Virus record (IMG/VR): IMGVR_UViG_3300025598_000088
Span: 1-36,906 of that record
Strand: one strand, 5' to 3'
From: a virus
DNA: 36,906 nt
Positions 13,423-22,226 of the stretch are shown one piece after another. Both the position numbers and the translations under genes were made by a program. The notes beneath the pieces were generated by a model, which was not told the DNA's origin, searched no databases, and was given only the letters and a program-made list of their open reading frames with translations. Every line of letters starts with the position of its first letter. The stretch's first letter is position 1.

Positions 13423-13824
13423 ATGAATGATGGAGTCCTCGATACGTCGGCCTACGTCCGCGTGACCAATCACACGGATCGGGTCATCAAGGCAAAGTAC
13501 GACGGCGTGGAGTACACGTTCGGTGTCGGCACCCCCGTGGATGTTCACATCCACGCGGCGGGCCACATCTTCTGCTTCGGCAAGGATGACAAGACCAATG
13601 CGTTCCATCGTCTGGGGTGGCTTGATGGCCGCACCTACGATGCCGCAAAGGAAATCCTCGACAAGATCACGTTCGAGGAAGTGCCGCAGCCGGCTGTCGA
13701 TATTTCGTCCAAGCGACGATCCAAGATCAGTAAACCAACACCCCTGGTCAATGCTGGTGCGGATGACGGGGAGGAGGATTCCTCCTCCCCTTCTGATGCT
13801 ACGGGGACGCTCGGGGATTTCTGA
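13423..13824 (+). CDS. Hypothetical head-completion-region protein (133 aa)
   Basis: The N-terminal 90 residues look globular (VRVTNHTDRVIKAKYDGVEY, then HAAGHIFCFG with several His). The last 40 are disordered and acidic (DDGEEDSSSPSD). It lies between the decoration-like gene and the adaptor gene, the usual place of small connector proteins, but no family is recognised. A perfect 11-bp palindrome lies inside its 3' end at 13768-13790 and encodes part of the acidic tail. Confidence 0.55.
   Translation: MNDGVLDTSAYVRVTNHTDRVIKAKYDGVEYTFGVGTPVDVHIHAAGHIFCFGKDDKTNAFHRLGWLDGRTYDAAKEILDKITFEEVPQPAVDISSKRRSKISKPTPLVNAGADDGEEDSSSPSDATGTLGDF
13768..13790. repeat. Perfect 11-bp inverted repeat inside a gene
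   Basis: GGGGAGGAGGA (13768-13778), one base, then TCCTCCTCCCC (13780-13790). In RNA it could only form a hairpin with several arm bases unpaired as the loop. It is followed by TTCTGATGC rather than a U-tract, so a classic terminator is unlikely. It encodes part of the acidic tail of the gene at 13423. Confidence 0.5.
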
Positions 13825-13838
13825 CGTGCGGAGGCTGA

Positions 13839-14489
13839 GTGAATCTTTCGACATACATCACTCAGGTGCAGCGGCTGCTGCACGATCCGAACGCTCAGTA
13901 TTGGTCAACGGCTGAACTGACGGATTACATCAACGAGGCGCGGAACCGTCTTTGCAAGGACACCCGCTGCCTCCGTCAGTTGGCAACAAACATCACGCTG
14001 CCTTACGGGCAGGAACAGTATCCGCTGGCAAGCATCCAAGCGTCGCTGCCAGCGGCGCTGGCCGGGTACACGATCGTCGATGTCATGGGCATCACGATCT
14101 ACTGGGGCAACACGCGCATCAAACTGGCGTACCTGCCGTGGACGCGGTTTGATGCCCAGTTCCGATACTGGCAGACCATGCAGAGCCGCCCTGTCTGTTA
14201 CTCGAGGCAGGGCATCGTCAACGTGTACGTCGGCCCGATCCCTGATACGAATTACAACAGCGACTGGGACGTGTCGTTGGTGCCTCCGGCGCTGACCTCG
14301 AACAACACACCGGAACCGATCACGGAACCGTGGGTCGGTGCCGTGAAGTACTACGCGGCGTACCTTGCCAAGTTCCGCGAGCAGGCGATGGGCGAGGCCA
14401 ACCTGTTCAAGCAGATGTACGAGCAGCACGTCGCGATGGAAACGAAGGCGTGGCAGGTTCGCGTTATCCCTGATCCTTACGCGAAGTGA
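13839..14489 (+). CDS. Head-tail adaptor protein (216 aa)
   Basis: The N-terminus TYITQVQRLLHDPNAQYWST followed by LTDYINEARNRLCKDT is the typical start of podovirus head-tail adaptor (gp4/gp11-like) proteins that bind below the portal. The middle is beta-rich (IYWGNTRIKLAYLPW), then a C-terminal helix (AMGEANLFKQMYEQHVAMETK) likely to contact the portal clip. It is translated from GTG 13839, with GGAGG four bases upstream. The next gene is the putative nozzle, which fits the order adaptor, then nozzle. Confidence 0.75.
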   Translation: MNLSTYITQVQRLLHDPNAQYWSTAELTDYINEARNRLCKDTRCLRQLATNITLPYGQEQYPLASIQASLPAALAGYTIVDVMGITIYWGNTRIKLAYLPWTRFDAQFRYWQTMQSRPVCYSRQGIVNVYVGPIPDTNYNSDWDVSLVPPALTSNNTPEPITEPWVGAVKYYAAYLAKFREQAMGEANLFKQMYEQHVAMETKAWQVRVIPDPYAK

Positions 14490-14498
14490 GGATGAGCC

Positions 14499-16544
14499 AT
14501 GCCAGGGTTCCCGGCCAAGGAGACGCAGGACAAGGGTGAGCGTCAAACCCTCACGAAAATATTTCGTGAGTTCAAGGGCGTCAACACGAAGAACGACCGG
14601 ACTGCGATCCCGCAGGACAACTTCTACGACCTTGTGAATTTGATGCCGATCGGTGCGGCCAACCTGCACTCGGTTCCCGACAAGTCTGGCGTGCTGTATG
14701 CGTATGGAGCCGACTCGATCTATCGGTTCCAATACGCGAACATCAACAGCACCGACTACCTGATCTGCTTTGCCACGAACGGCAAGGTGCTGGCCTACGC
14801 GATCGCGACCAGCACCGTGACGACGATCGCCGCAGCGGGAACGCTGTCCGGCGGCGGCAGCAAGATGGATCAGTGGAAGAACGAAGCCGTCCTGATCGTC
14901 GACACCAACGGCTACTTCTACTGGAACGGCACGACGTTCGCGCAGATCACTGGCGGAATCTTGCCGTCGACGCCATTTGTGAACCCGGACATCGCGGTCT
15001 ACAACAACTACGTCTGGATCGTCAGCAACCGTCTGTTGTACGTCAGCAACCCGAACCAGTACAAGTCCGGGGCTGGCACTGCACTCAGCACGATCGCCAA
15101 CTTCGCGTCAGGCTCCACATCAATCACAGTCCTCAATGCGTCGTCGCTGATGTCGGCGCTTGGCAACGTCGTGGTCGGAAGCACCGTTACAGGCAACGGC
15201 ATCCCAGCCAGCACGACGGTTTCCACGATCAACTACACGACGGGCGTCATCACGCTCAACAACTCAACGACGCTCGCGGCACCGACACCGACAACAGCCA
15301 CCAGCGCATCGTTCAATGCTGGAGACGGGCAGATGACGGTTGGGTCGGCAACCGGAATTCAAGTCGGGTCGTTGGTGTTGTCAACGTCGGCTGGCGCTGG
15401 TTTGCCGGCGGGCGAGGCAGTCGCGTCGTCTTACATACCTGGCAGCACGGTGGTGCCGCTCACGATCACGACGACTGCGAACCATGTCACCGGCAGCGTC
15501 TATTACTTCACCAACGCCGTCACGCTGACGTTCAGCACGACCGACAGCGGTTGGGATATTTCGGGCGGCTCGTTGGTGCAGAACCTGACCGACCCACAGT
15601 TCCGGGGTCAGGTCACTCGTCTGTTGTCGGCCAACGGTTACCTGTACCTGTACACAAAGTCCTCGATCTTCGTGATCTCGGACGTGTACATCCCGAACGG
15701 TGCCGTGCCGCCGTCGCCGGTGTTTAGCATCGTCAACGTGCAGGCGCTGATCGGCAGCGACCAGCAGATGAGCATTTTTGCGCTGGATCGCAAACTGTAT
15801 TTCGCCAATCCATACGGCCTGTGGGGGCTTGAGGGCGTCACGGCCAAGCGCGTCTCTGAGGATATTGACGGCACGATCCAGTACCTTGACCCGTCGTGGC
15901 AGATCTCCGGCGGCACCGTCGAGGTCTGGAACATCGCGCAGTCGGCGTTCCTCATCAAGCAGTTAAACGACCCCGTGTTCGGCACTCGTATCGTGCTGGC
16001 GTGCGTTTTTGACGGAAAATGGTGGTTCTACCAAGACGGCACCAACATCACGTTTGTTGGATCGGGCATGGCCGGAACGAACCAGAACGTGCCTTCCATG
16101 TTTGCGCTCATCGGCAACTCGCTCTATCAACTGTTCGCCAACAACAGCACGTCGCCGCAGTCCAGTTGGAAGACCGCGCTGTGGGCAATGGACGACTCGC
16201 TGGCCGACAAGGAAGTGTTCCGCGCAGGCTTCGAGGTCACGGCGGCGAGCGGCGTGCTGTCGACGTTCACTCTGTCGCTTGACACTCCGAACCAGTCCAC
16301 GCAGATCAATCCGACCTCGGCATCGTCGTCGGTTGCCTGGACAAACGCGGGCGGGTCGTTTGTTGCGTGGCAGAACAACAGTCTGGCAATCGTCGGCTGG
16401 TTCTCGGGAACGTACCTGCTGTTCTTCGCTGACGGTCTCGGCGGCTACGGCAAATACGTCGGGTTGAGCGGCACGGCGACAAGCGGCAACCCTTACGCGA
16501 TCTCGTCCAACGCAATGGACTACACACTTAGGAAGCGGTGGTAA
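14499..16544 (+). CDS. Tail nozzle-like structural protein (681 aa)
   Basis: Large beta-rich protein encoded directly after the adaptor. Repeating motifs such as YRFQYANINSTDYLICFATNG and WKNEAVLIVDTNGYFYWNG, then LSANGYLYLYTKSSIFVISD and DRKLYFANPYGLWGLEG, look like successive blades of a beta-propeller, as in podovirus nozzle or hub proteins (T7 gp12, P22 gp10). Residues about 196-346 appear to be an inserted tandem of two smaller Thr/Gly/Ser-rich beta domains (motifs such as VTGNGIPASTTVSTINYTTG). The C-terminus resumes propeller-like strands. Assignment rests on order and fold impression, not on a clear family match. Confidence 0.6.
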   Translation: MPGFPAKETQDKGERQTLTKIFREFKGVNTKNDRTAIPQDNFYDLVNLMPIGAANLHSVPDKSGVLYAYGADSIYRFQYANINSTDYLICFATNGKVLAYAIATSTVTTIAAAGTLSGGGSKMDQWKNEAVLIVDTNGYFYWNGTTFAQITGGILPSTPFVNPDIAVYNNYVWIVSNRLLYVSNPNQYKSGAGTALSTIANFASGSTSITVLNASSLMSALGNVVVGSTVTGNGIPASTTVSTINYTTGVITLNNSTTLAAPTPTTATSASFNAGDGQMTVGSATGIQVGSLVLSTSAGAGLPAGEAVASSYIPGSTVVPLTITTTANHVTGSVYYFTNAVTLTFSTTDSGWDISGGSLVQNLTDPQFRGQVTRLLSANGYLYLYTKSSIFVISDVYIPNGAVPPSPVFSIVNVQALIGSDQQMSIFALDRKLYFANPYGLWGLEGVTAKRVSEDIDGTIQYLDPSWQISGGTVEVWNIAQSAFLIKQLNDPVFGTRIVLACVFDGKWWFYQDGTNITFVGSGMAGTNQNVPSMFALIGNSLYQLFANNSTSPQSSWKTALWAMDDSLADKEVFRAGFEVTAASGVLSTFTLSLDTPNQSTQINPTSASSSVAWTNAGGSFVAWQNNSLAIVGWFSGTYLLFFADGLGGYGKYVGLSGTATSGNPYAISSNAMDYTLRKRW

Positions 16545-16546
16545 TC

Positions 16547-17299
16547 ATGGCTGGTTCAATCAACACACCGAACACGTTTGCGTCGCAGAGCGGGCCGATC
16601 CCGCTGTCGCAGTTGGACACCAACTTCTCGACGATCGCGACCGCGCTCAACACGTTGCAGAACTTTGACAACTACTACGCCGATGGCGGCACCACGAACG
16701 CAATCGCCATCACGGTGTCGTCGCCGCAGATTGTCGCCTACGGTGCCGGCCTTCTGGTGCAGGTCAAGGTCGCGTTCACCAACACGGGCGCCACGACGCT
16801 GAACATCAACGGCCTTGGCGGCGTTGCCATCATCACGTCGTCGGGTTCGGCCCTTGGCGCGAACACGCTCATCGCTGGCGGCATCTACCAGTTCCAGCAC
16901 GACGGGACGTACTTCCAGATCCAAACGCAGTCCGTGTCTGTTACGGGCGCTCAGATCAATGCGGCGCTTGGCTACACCGCCGGCTACATCAACGTGCCTC
17001 AGAACGCCAAGACGGCAAACTACACGTTGGCTGCGACCGATGTCGGCAAGCACATCAGCATCACGACGGGCGGCGTCAACGTCCCTGTTTCGGTGTTCAG
17101 CCCTGGCGACATCGTGACGGTGTTCAACAACTCGGGCACAAGCCAGACGATCACGCAAAACAGCGGTGCGACGTTGAGACTGGCCGGAACGGCGACGACG
17201 GGCTCGAGGACGTTGGCTCAGTACGGCGTCGCGACGATCCTGTGCATTGTGGGCGGTGCAACGCCGACGTTCGTTGTGACCGGCGCGGGTGTGACCTGA
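16547..17299 (+). CDS. Tail fibre-like protein (250 aa)
   Basis: ATG 16547 is preferred to GTG 16538. The N-terminus has LSQLDTNFSTIATALNTL, the short helix typical of phage tail fibre/appendage attachment domains. The rest is Ala/Thr/Gly/Asn-rich and beta (VAFTNTGATTLNINGLGG, GDIVTVFNNSGTSQTITQN), like trimeric fibre shafts and caps. It overlaps the next gene as TGATG by one base. Host receptor contact is likely, but the receptor is unknown. Confidence 0.65.
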   Translation: MAGSINTPNTFASQSGPIPLSQLDTNFSTIATALNTLQNFDNYYADGGTTNAIAITVSSPQIVAYGAGLLVQVKVAFTNTGATTLNINGLGGVAIITSSGSALGANTLIAGGIYQFQHDGTYFQIQTQSVSVTGAQINAALGYTAGYINVPQNAKTANYTLAATDVGKHISITTGGVNVPVSVFSPGDIVTVFNNSGTSQTITQNSGATLRLAGTATTGSRTLAQYGVATILCIVGGATPTFVVTGAGVT

Positions 17300-17910
17300 T
17301 GAGCGGCATCACCGCCTTGATGATGTTCGGCGCGTCCGGGTTCACGCCTGTTGTGAACACCTACACGACCGGAACCGGACTCACGGAGACCGTGCCGACT
17401 GGCGCGTCCCAGGTCGTCATCGAAATCTACGGCGGTGGCGGTGGCGGTGCGGTCAAGGGATCAGGCAGCGTAGGCGGCGGCGCCGGCGGCAGTTACGGCA
17501 AGAAGACCATTGCGGTGACTGGCGGCAACACGTTCACCTACACGGTCGGCATTGGCGGCAACGGCGCGATTACGCTGCCTGCGTCCGCCGGCACTCAGGG
17601 CGGCGCTTCTACCGTGTCTGGCACGGTTGCAGGCGGCTCTGTCAGCATGTCGACAGGCAACGCAGGGCCGGGAACTCCGGCTGCTGCTGGCAGTCCGTCC
17701 ACGCCTACGGGATGCGACGTTGGTACGCTTGGCACATCAGGCACGTTCAGCGCGAGCGGTAACGGCGGCGCAGGTGCTGGCCCGTTGGGTGGAACGGGTG
17801 GTGGCGCGGCCAGCAACGGCAACATCGTCGGCGGCGGCGGTGGCGGAGACAATTCCGGCTTCGGCGGCGGATCGGGCGCTCGAGGCGAGATCATTTTCAG
17901 TTACACCTAA
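17299..17910 (+). CDS. Glycine-rich tail appendage protein 1 (203 aa)
   Basis: True start is ATG 17299, overlapping the previous stop. After a 40-residue lead, the protein turns to glycine runs (VVIEIYGGGGGGAVKGSG, GNIVGGGGGGDNSGFGGG), ending RGEIIFSYT. This matches the glycine-rich domain of phage appendage proteins, which can form polyglycine-II-like lattices. Two longer relatives lie at 26064 and 27119. The family is associated with receptor binding in other phages; here it is inferred. Confidence 0.65.
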   Translation: MSGITALMMFGASGFTPVVNTYTTGTGLTETVPTGASQVVIEIYGGGGGGAVKGSGSVGGGAGGSYGKKTIAVTGGNTFTYTVGIGGNGAITLPASAGTQGGASTVSGTVAGGSVSMSTGNAGPGTPAAAGSPSTPTGCDVGTLGTSGTFSASGNGGAGAGPLGGTGGGAASNGNIVGGGGGGDNSGFGGGSGARGEIIFSYT

Positions 17911-17922
17911 GAGGATCAACGA

Positions 17923-18156
17923 ATGGATTGGCACGCGGTAGCGACAGGGTTGATGACCATCCTTCTGAGCATCATCGGTTGGACGGTCAAATCGCTATTT
18001 GCGGACGTGCAAACCCTGTCAAAGGATCTGACCACGCATCGCATGGAAGTGTCGGACAAGTACGTCCGTAAAGAGGACTACAAGGCAGACATCGCTGAGA
18101 TCAAGGACATGCTCGGCGCGATCTTTTCCAAGTTGGACAACAAGGCCGACAAATGA
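17923..18156 (+). CDS. Small membrane-anchored protein with coiled coil (77 aa)
   Basis: One hydrophobic helix at about residues 5-25 (AVATGLMTILLSIIGWTVKSL) is followed by a charged helical tail (LSKDLTTHRMEVSDKYVRKEDYKADIAEIKDML). GAGGATC precedes ATG 17923. The layout is like XhlA-type or other single-TM phage proteins that sit in the inner membrane. A role in lysis or ejection is possible; it is away from the lysis genes at 30655, so the choice is open. Confidence 0.5.
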   Translation: MDWHAVATGLMTILLSIIGWTVKSLFADVQTLSKDLTTHRMEVSDKYVRKEDYKADIAEIKDMLGAIFSKLDNKADK

Positions 18157-18500
18157 TTGTGACGCCGTTCGGTGACCTGTCGTTTGGAGATGACCGGGGG
18201 CTGCGCTCTTGGATCTCCAACCACGACATCAGGCACCGGGTGGAGTTACAGGCGATCGGTCGCAAGGGTGTCGCGCTGCCGTACTCGTCGCTTGATCAGA
18301 AGATCGACGATGACTGGTTTGGCCGTCACCTGCTGTACCACATGTCCATGCTGCGATACGCCGTGGACGACGACACCGTGTCGGCACAGTTGCTCGAGAT
18401 GAAGTGGGACGACGCTCAGAACTTCCAAGTCTGGCACCAGATGCACAACGACCTGCACTCGGTGCTGGACGAGCAGTTGGGGATCAGCAATGCCGTTTAG
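18153..18500 (+). CDS. Hypothetical phage protein (115 aa)
   Basis: ATG 18153 overlaps the previous stop as ATGA. The protein is soluble, with many His, Asp and Trp (for example DDDWFGRHLLYHMSMLRY and WHQMHNDLHSVLDEQLG). The His/Asp-rich helices could bind metal, but no known motif is evident. It overlaps the next start by 11 bases. Similar small genes before ejection proteins are seen in other podophages without known role. Confidence 0.55.
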   Translation: MIVTPFGDLSFGDDRGLRSWISNHDIRHRVELQAIGRKGVALPYSSLDQKIDDDWFGRHLLYHMSMLRYAVDDDTVSAQLLEMKWDDAQNFQVWHQMHNDLHSVLDEQLGISNAV

Positions 18501-19839
18501 CATCGCGTCGCCTGATCCGAACACCAGTCAGACCGGCATCGCGAAGCCGGGTACGTCCATTCCCTCGCCGCAGGGTGTGAGCAGTTCGTCGTACCCCACG
18601 CCAACGCCGATGATGAAGTCCAGCGATGGCATGGGCAAAGGCGAAAAGACTTCTGAGGTTGATACAAGCGCAGCCGCTCTTGCTTACAACCAACAGATGA
18701 ACCAGAAGGTTCAGGCCGCCTATAACGCCGCAAACGGCCCCGGTCTGTTGGAATACATTGCGATGCTAGGCGGTGCATTGGCGGTCGGGCCGGCGATCGG
18801 CAGTGTTTTTGCAACTGGCACGCCGGCGGCGGCGGTCACGGGCGCGGAATCCGCAGCGGGCGCTGGACAGATTGCTGCCTCGACCGCCGCTGCCGGGGAA
18901 GGCGCCGCTGCTACAAGCGCGGCTGCTGCCACTGCTGCCGGCACATTGCCAGAGGTTGTTGCAACCGCCGCCCCGTTGGCCCCATCCGCTTTTACAGGTG
19001 TCGAAAGCCTTGGCCTTGCAGCGGGTGGCGCGGGCGCGCTTTCGAGCGCCCTTGACCTAACGGGCGCGTCTGGCAGCACCATGCCTGCCGTAAACGCTTC
19101 TGCCAGCGGGTTCCAGCCCAATTGGAGCCAGATCGGCCAGAACGCCCTGAAGCGCGGCGCCATCAACTCGGCCATCAGCGCGATCACTGGCGGCAACCCC
19201 CTCAAAGGGTTCGCGAGCGGCGCGATCGGCGGCGCGATCGGGGCCGGTCTTGGGCAGTACGAGGCGGCCACCGGCGCCCTTGATGCCCTTGGCAAGACGC
19301 CGATCGCCGGCATCAACGCGGCCATCTCGGGCGGTGCCACGGCGGCCATCATGGGCGGCAACCCCCTCAAGGCAGCCCTGACCGGCGGCGTGGCCGGCGC
19401 GGCGGGGAGCGCCCTCTCGAGCATCCTCGGAACCGCCCCGGCTGACGGCCAAGGGTCGTTTGACCCCGGTGCGATCATCGGCGGTCAGGCTGCCGGCGTC
19501 CTGATGAGCCGCATCCTCGGCACGTCCAGTCCGGTAGCAGGGGGCGTCAGCGGCCTTCCAACGTCGTATAAGCCGCCCGGAACCGGGGGCACAGGTGCGA
19601 CAGGGCCAACCGGCGCGACCGGCACAAACGGCCCCACGGCTGATATAACGGTGCCCAAGCCTACCGCTTTGGGCACGATACCCGTTTCGTACCCAACGAC
19701 CCCCTTCTTTGGCGTAGGATTCGGGGGTGGCGGTGGTGGCGGCCAAGGGCCGTCTGGGGACGACTACTCGTACTTTGACGAACAGAACAAACTGAAGCGG
19801 CTGCTCGCGGCCCTGCAACAAGGTGGAGCGTATGGCTAA
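18490..19839 (+). CDS. Internal virion/ejection-like protein, Ala/Gly-rich (449 aa)
   Basis: Long Ala/Gly stretches dominate, with glycine-zipper-like segments (FASGAIGGAIGAGLGQYE, GGVAGAAGSALSSILG) that could insert in or cross membranes, as expected of proteins ejected with the DNA to make a channel. A short collagen-like GATGPTGATG segment and a Gly run near the end are followed by a charged tail (DEQNKLKRLLAALQQGG). It is the first of four large genes in the ejection block. No sequence family is certain. Confidence 0.55.
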   Translation: MPFSIASPDPNTSQTGIAKPGTSIPSPQGVSSSSYPTPTPMMKSSDGMGKGEKTSEVDTSAAALAYNQQMNQKVQAAYNAANGPGLLEYIAMLGGALAVGPAIGSVFATGTPAAAVTGAESAAGAGQIAASTAAAGEGAAATSAAAATAAGTLPEVVATAAPLAPSAFTGVESLGLAAGGAGALSSALDLTGASGSTMPAVNASASGFQPNWSQIGQNALKRGAINSAISAITGGNPLKGFASGAIGGAIGAGLGQYEAATGALDALGKTPIAGINAAISGGATAAIMGGNPLKAALTGGVAGAAGSALSSILGTAPADGQGSFDPGAIIGGQAAGVLMSRILGTSSPVAGGVSGLPTSYKPPGTGGTGATGPTGATGTNGPTADITVPKPTALGTIPVSYPTTPFFGVGFGGGGGGGQGPSGDDYSYFDEQNKLKRLLAALQQGGAYG

Positions 19840-20995
19840 TCCAGCAACCGACCCGTACAACCTAGCAGGCGCAGTGACGCCGGCAGCGGGGCTTGCGCCG
19901 TTCACCCCGTCCTCGATTGGTTCGCCGCTTTCTGCCGGCACCGGGTTTGGCGGCCCGACCTCGCTCCCGTCTTTGCCGGACGCCGGCGCCGCGCCGGTCA
20001 CGTCCGGTGCACCAGCCGCTGCGTCAACCGGCGGCACGTCGCTCGGAGACGCCCTGACGCCCTCAAACACCACGCTCGGCCTGCTCGGGGCCGGTGCAGC
20101 GGGTCTGTACCAGCAGAGTCGGGCGCAAAGCCAGAACCAAGGCTACGTCAATCAACTCCAGCAGATCGCACAGCCATCGTTGCAGGCAGGTAATACCTAC
20201 CTCAACCGGGCGTTGTCGGGCGCTCTGACGCCAGCACAGCAGGCTCAACAGAACGCTTTGCTTGCTCAAGGCAACACGTTGACTCAAGAGGCGGCACCTT
20301 ATTTGGCAGCCGGCGCGGCGGGCTTGCAGGCGTACCAGTCCGGCCAGTTGCCGGCATGGCAGCAGCAGCAGTTGGACAATCAGACGGCGGCGGCGATCGC
20401 CCAATTGAAGGCGTCGCTCGGCCCGAACGTGGACTCCAGCACGCTGGCCGCCGGGATCCAACAGATCCAAGAGCAGGCCGGGATCGCCAAGGGCCAGTTG
20501 CTGCAACAGAACCTCGCAACGGCTGAGAACGAGTACGGCATCGGCACGCAGCAGCAAGCGGCGGCGTTCCAAGCCATCAATGCTGGGTATCAGTCGGCGG
20601 TCACAGACGCGCAACAGTCGTTTGAGGATGCGATCTCGGCGTTGACGTTGGGTGACCAGGCGACATTGGCGGCCATCCAGACGGCGATCCAAGGCAACAG
20701 CCAGATCGCATCGGCCACGTCCGGTCTGTTTGGCAACCTTGCGATGTCCTACGCGATGATGCAAGGCAAGGGCGGCGGCGGCTCGAGCAGCATCATGAGC
20801 GGCATCAAGAACCTGTTCGGCGGCAGCAGTGCGGCGTCGAGCGGCAGCACGGACACCTACACGTCCGGCGGAACGACTGAGGTTCCGGCGTCGTTGTCTC
20901 AGGACACAGGCACTAGCAGTTTTGACCCGAACGCCAGCATCTTGCAGGCACCGGCTGACGTGACCAGTTTCATCCCCTCGGACTACGGGACTTAA
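19832..20995 (+). CDS. Internal virion/ejection-like protein, Gln/Ala-rich (387 aa)
   Basis: ATG 19832 is chosen (GGTGGAG upstream; it overlaps the previous stop). After a disordered Pro/Ala start, residues about 85-320 are Gln/Ala/Leu-rich helices (YVNQLQQIAQPSLQAGNTYL, TQQQAAAFQAINAGYQ), typical of podovirus internal or needle-type proteins. A short Gly/Ser turn (GGGGSSSIM) leads to a Thr/Ser-rich C-terminus. Ejection into the host envelope is inferred from position and composition. Confidence 0.55.
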   Translation: MANPATDPYNLAGAVTPAAGLAPFTPSSIGSPLSAGTGFGGPTSLPSLPDAGAAPVTSGAPAAASTGGTSLGDALTPSNTTLGLLGAGAAGLYQQSRAQSQNQGYVNQLQQIAQPSLQAGNTYLNRALSGALTPAQQAQQNALLAQGNTLTQEAAPYLAAGAAGLQAYQSGQLPAWQQQQLDNQTAAAIAQLKASLGPNVDSSTLAAGIQQIQEQAGIAKGQLLQQNLATAENEYGIGTQQQAAAFQAINAGYQSAVTDAQQSFEDAISALTLGDQATLAAIQTAIQGNSQIASATSGLFGNLAMSYAMMQGKGGGGSSSIMSGIKNLFGGSSAASSGSTDTYTSGGTTEVPASLSQDTGTSSFDPNASILQAPADVTSFIPSDYGT

Positions 20996-20996
20996 C

Positions 20997-22226
20997 ATGG
21001 CAGACGATCTTGCAAAGGCGACCGGCTCGACGGCAGATGTGCCTGATCTGAGTGGCGTTCCTAAAGACATCACAAAGATGTACCAGTTTGCGGAGTCGCA
21101 GCCTGACTACCAGGAGGCGGCCAAGCGGCTGAAAACTGAACGCGCAACGATGGAGACGGAGCAGGGCCGTCTCGCCGGCCTGTTCCAAGAGCGCCAGAAG
21201 CTCGCCGGCCAAGCGCCGGTGCCTGACACCAGCAATGTGCCGGCCGTCAAAGACCTGGCGGAGTACTCAACTGCGTCCGCACCGATGTTTATGATCATGT
21301 CGGTCGTCGGCGGCATCATCGGCCGCAAAAACGCACTGGCGGCCATTCAGACACAGAGCGCAATGGTCGATGCGATGAACCAAGGCCAGATGCTGAAGTT
21401 CCAGCAGGCCAAGGCCAAACACGACGAGGCTGTCGACAACATTGATCGCGAGTTCAAGATCCGGCAGGCCGTCTACGACCAGCAAATGAAACTGTTGGAA
21501 GGCCAGATTGACGCCTCTCGAACGGCCGCAGAGATGGCCGGCAACGCTGTGGGCGCCGACCAGAAACTCATGGGCGAGATGAAAGGCAACGCGCTGAAGG
21601 CGTACGAGGGTATTCTCAAGGCCAAGAACAGCGGCGCAGGATCTCGGCTTGAGGGTATTGCTTTCAAAGGGCTTGAGAAGGAAGCTGGCGAAATCCGCGG
21701 TGCTGCCGATGCGGCAACGAAGTACAAGCAGCGCGTTGATGCCGTTGTTTCCGCGTGGAGCGAACTGAGAGAAGCGATGAAGAAAGATCCGTCGCTCGCG
21801 GCTCAAATTGATTCGGCGGCGCTTGACCAAGAAGGCGGCGGCCTTTCAAAACTCAACAACCTAAACCCCGCGATCGCCAAGTTCACGACAGCGGCTGCGC
21901 GCCTTGCGCCTGCCGCGATGCGTGAAATCAATCAGGGCTTGTCGGCGGGCGCCATTCGAGCGGCCGGTGTCAAGTTTGCGAACATGGAAATCAACTCGTT
22001 GCCGTCGCTCAAGGGTGGCGTAAACACCGCGCAAGCGGCTATTGACGAGATCATCAAGGACGCGCAAGGCATCTATTCCGATGTGCAGCAAAAGCAACAG
22101 AGCCTTCAGAAGCGCACGGAGGACGTGGTGAAAGGGCGTTATGCCTCGGCGATCTACGGCGGCGCTCCGATGGGCGGTGCGGCGCCGGCCGGCAGCGGCG
22201 AAGTCGACTTCTCGAGTCTGCCGTAA
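20997..22226 (+). CDS. Internal virion/ejection-like protein (409 aa)
   Basis: A mostly helical protein with a hydrophobic segment near residues 94-118 (ASAPMFMIMSVVGGIIGRKN), then a long Gln/Lys/Ala coiled-coil-like part (FQQAKAKHDEAVDNIDREFK), ending in Gly/Ala/Pro and DFSSLP. The single membrane-like stretch within a soluble helical protein fits an ejected channel component. It starts one base after the previous stop, and its own stop overlaps the next start by one base (TAATG). Confidence 0.55.
   Translation: MADDLAKATGSTADVPDLSGVPKDITKMYQFAESQPDYQEAAKRLKTERATMETEQGRLAGLFQERQKLAGQAPVPDTSNVPAVKDLAEYSTASAPMFMIMSVVGGIIGRKNALAAIQTQSAMVDAMNQGQMLKFQQAKAKHDEAVDNIDREFKIRQAVYDQQMKLLEGQIDASRTAAEMAGNAVGADQKLMGEMKGNALKAYEGILKAKNSGAGSRLEGIAFKGLEKEAGEIRGAADAATKYKQRVDAVVSAWSELREAMKKDPSLAAQIDSAALDQEGGGLSKLNNLNPAIAKFTTAAARLAPAAMREINQGLSAGAIRAAGVKFANMEINSLPSLKGGVNTAQAAIDEIIKDAQGIYSDVQQKQQSLQKRTEDVVKGRYASAIYGGAPMGGAAPAGSGEVDFSSLP

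Noticed and set aside
17242-17298. Upstream in-frame start for the glycine-rich protein
   Set aside because: It would overlap the preceding fibre gene by 58 bases and adds an unlikely Cys-rich lead; ATG 17299 overlaps the stop neatly.
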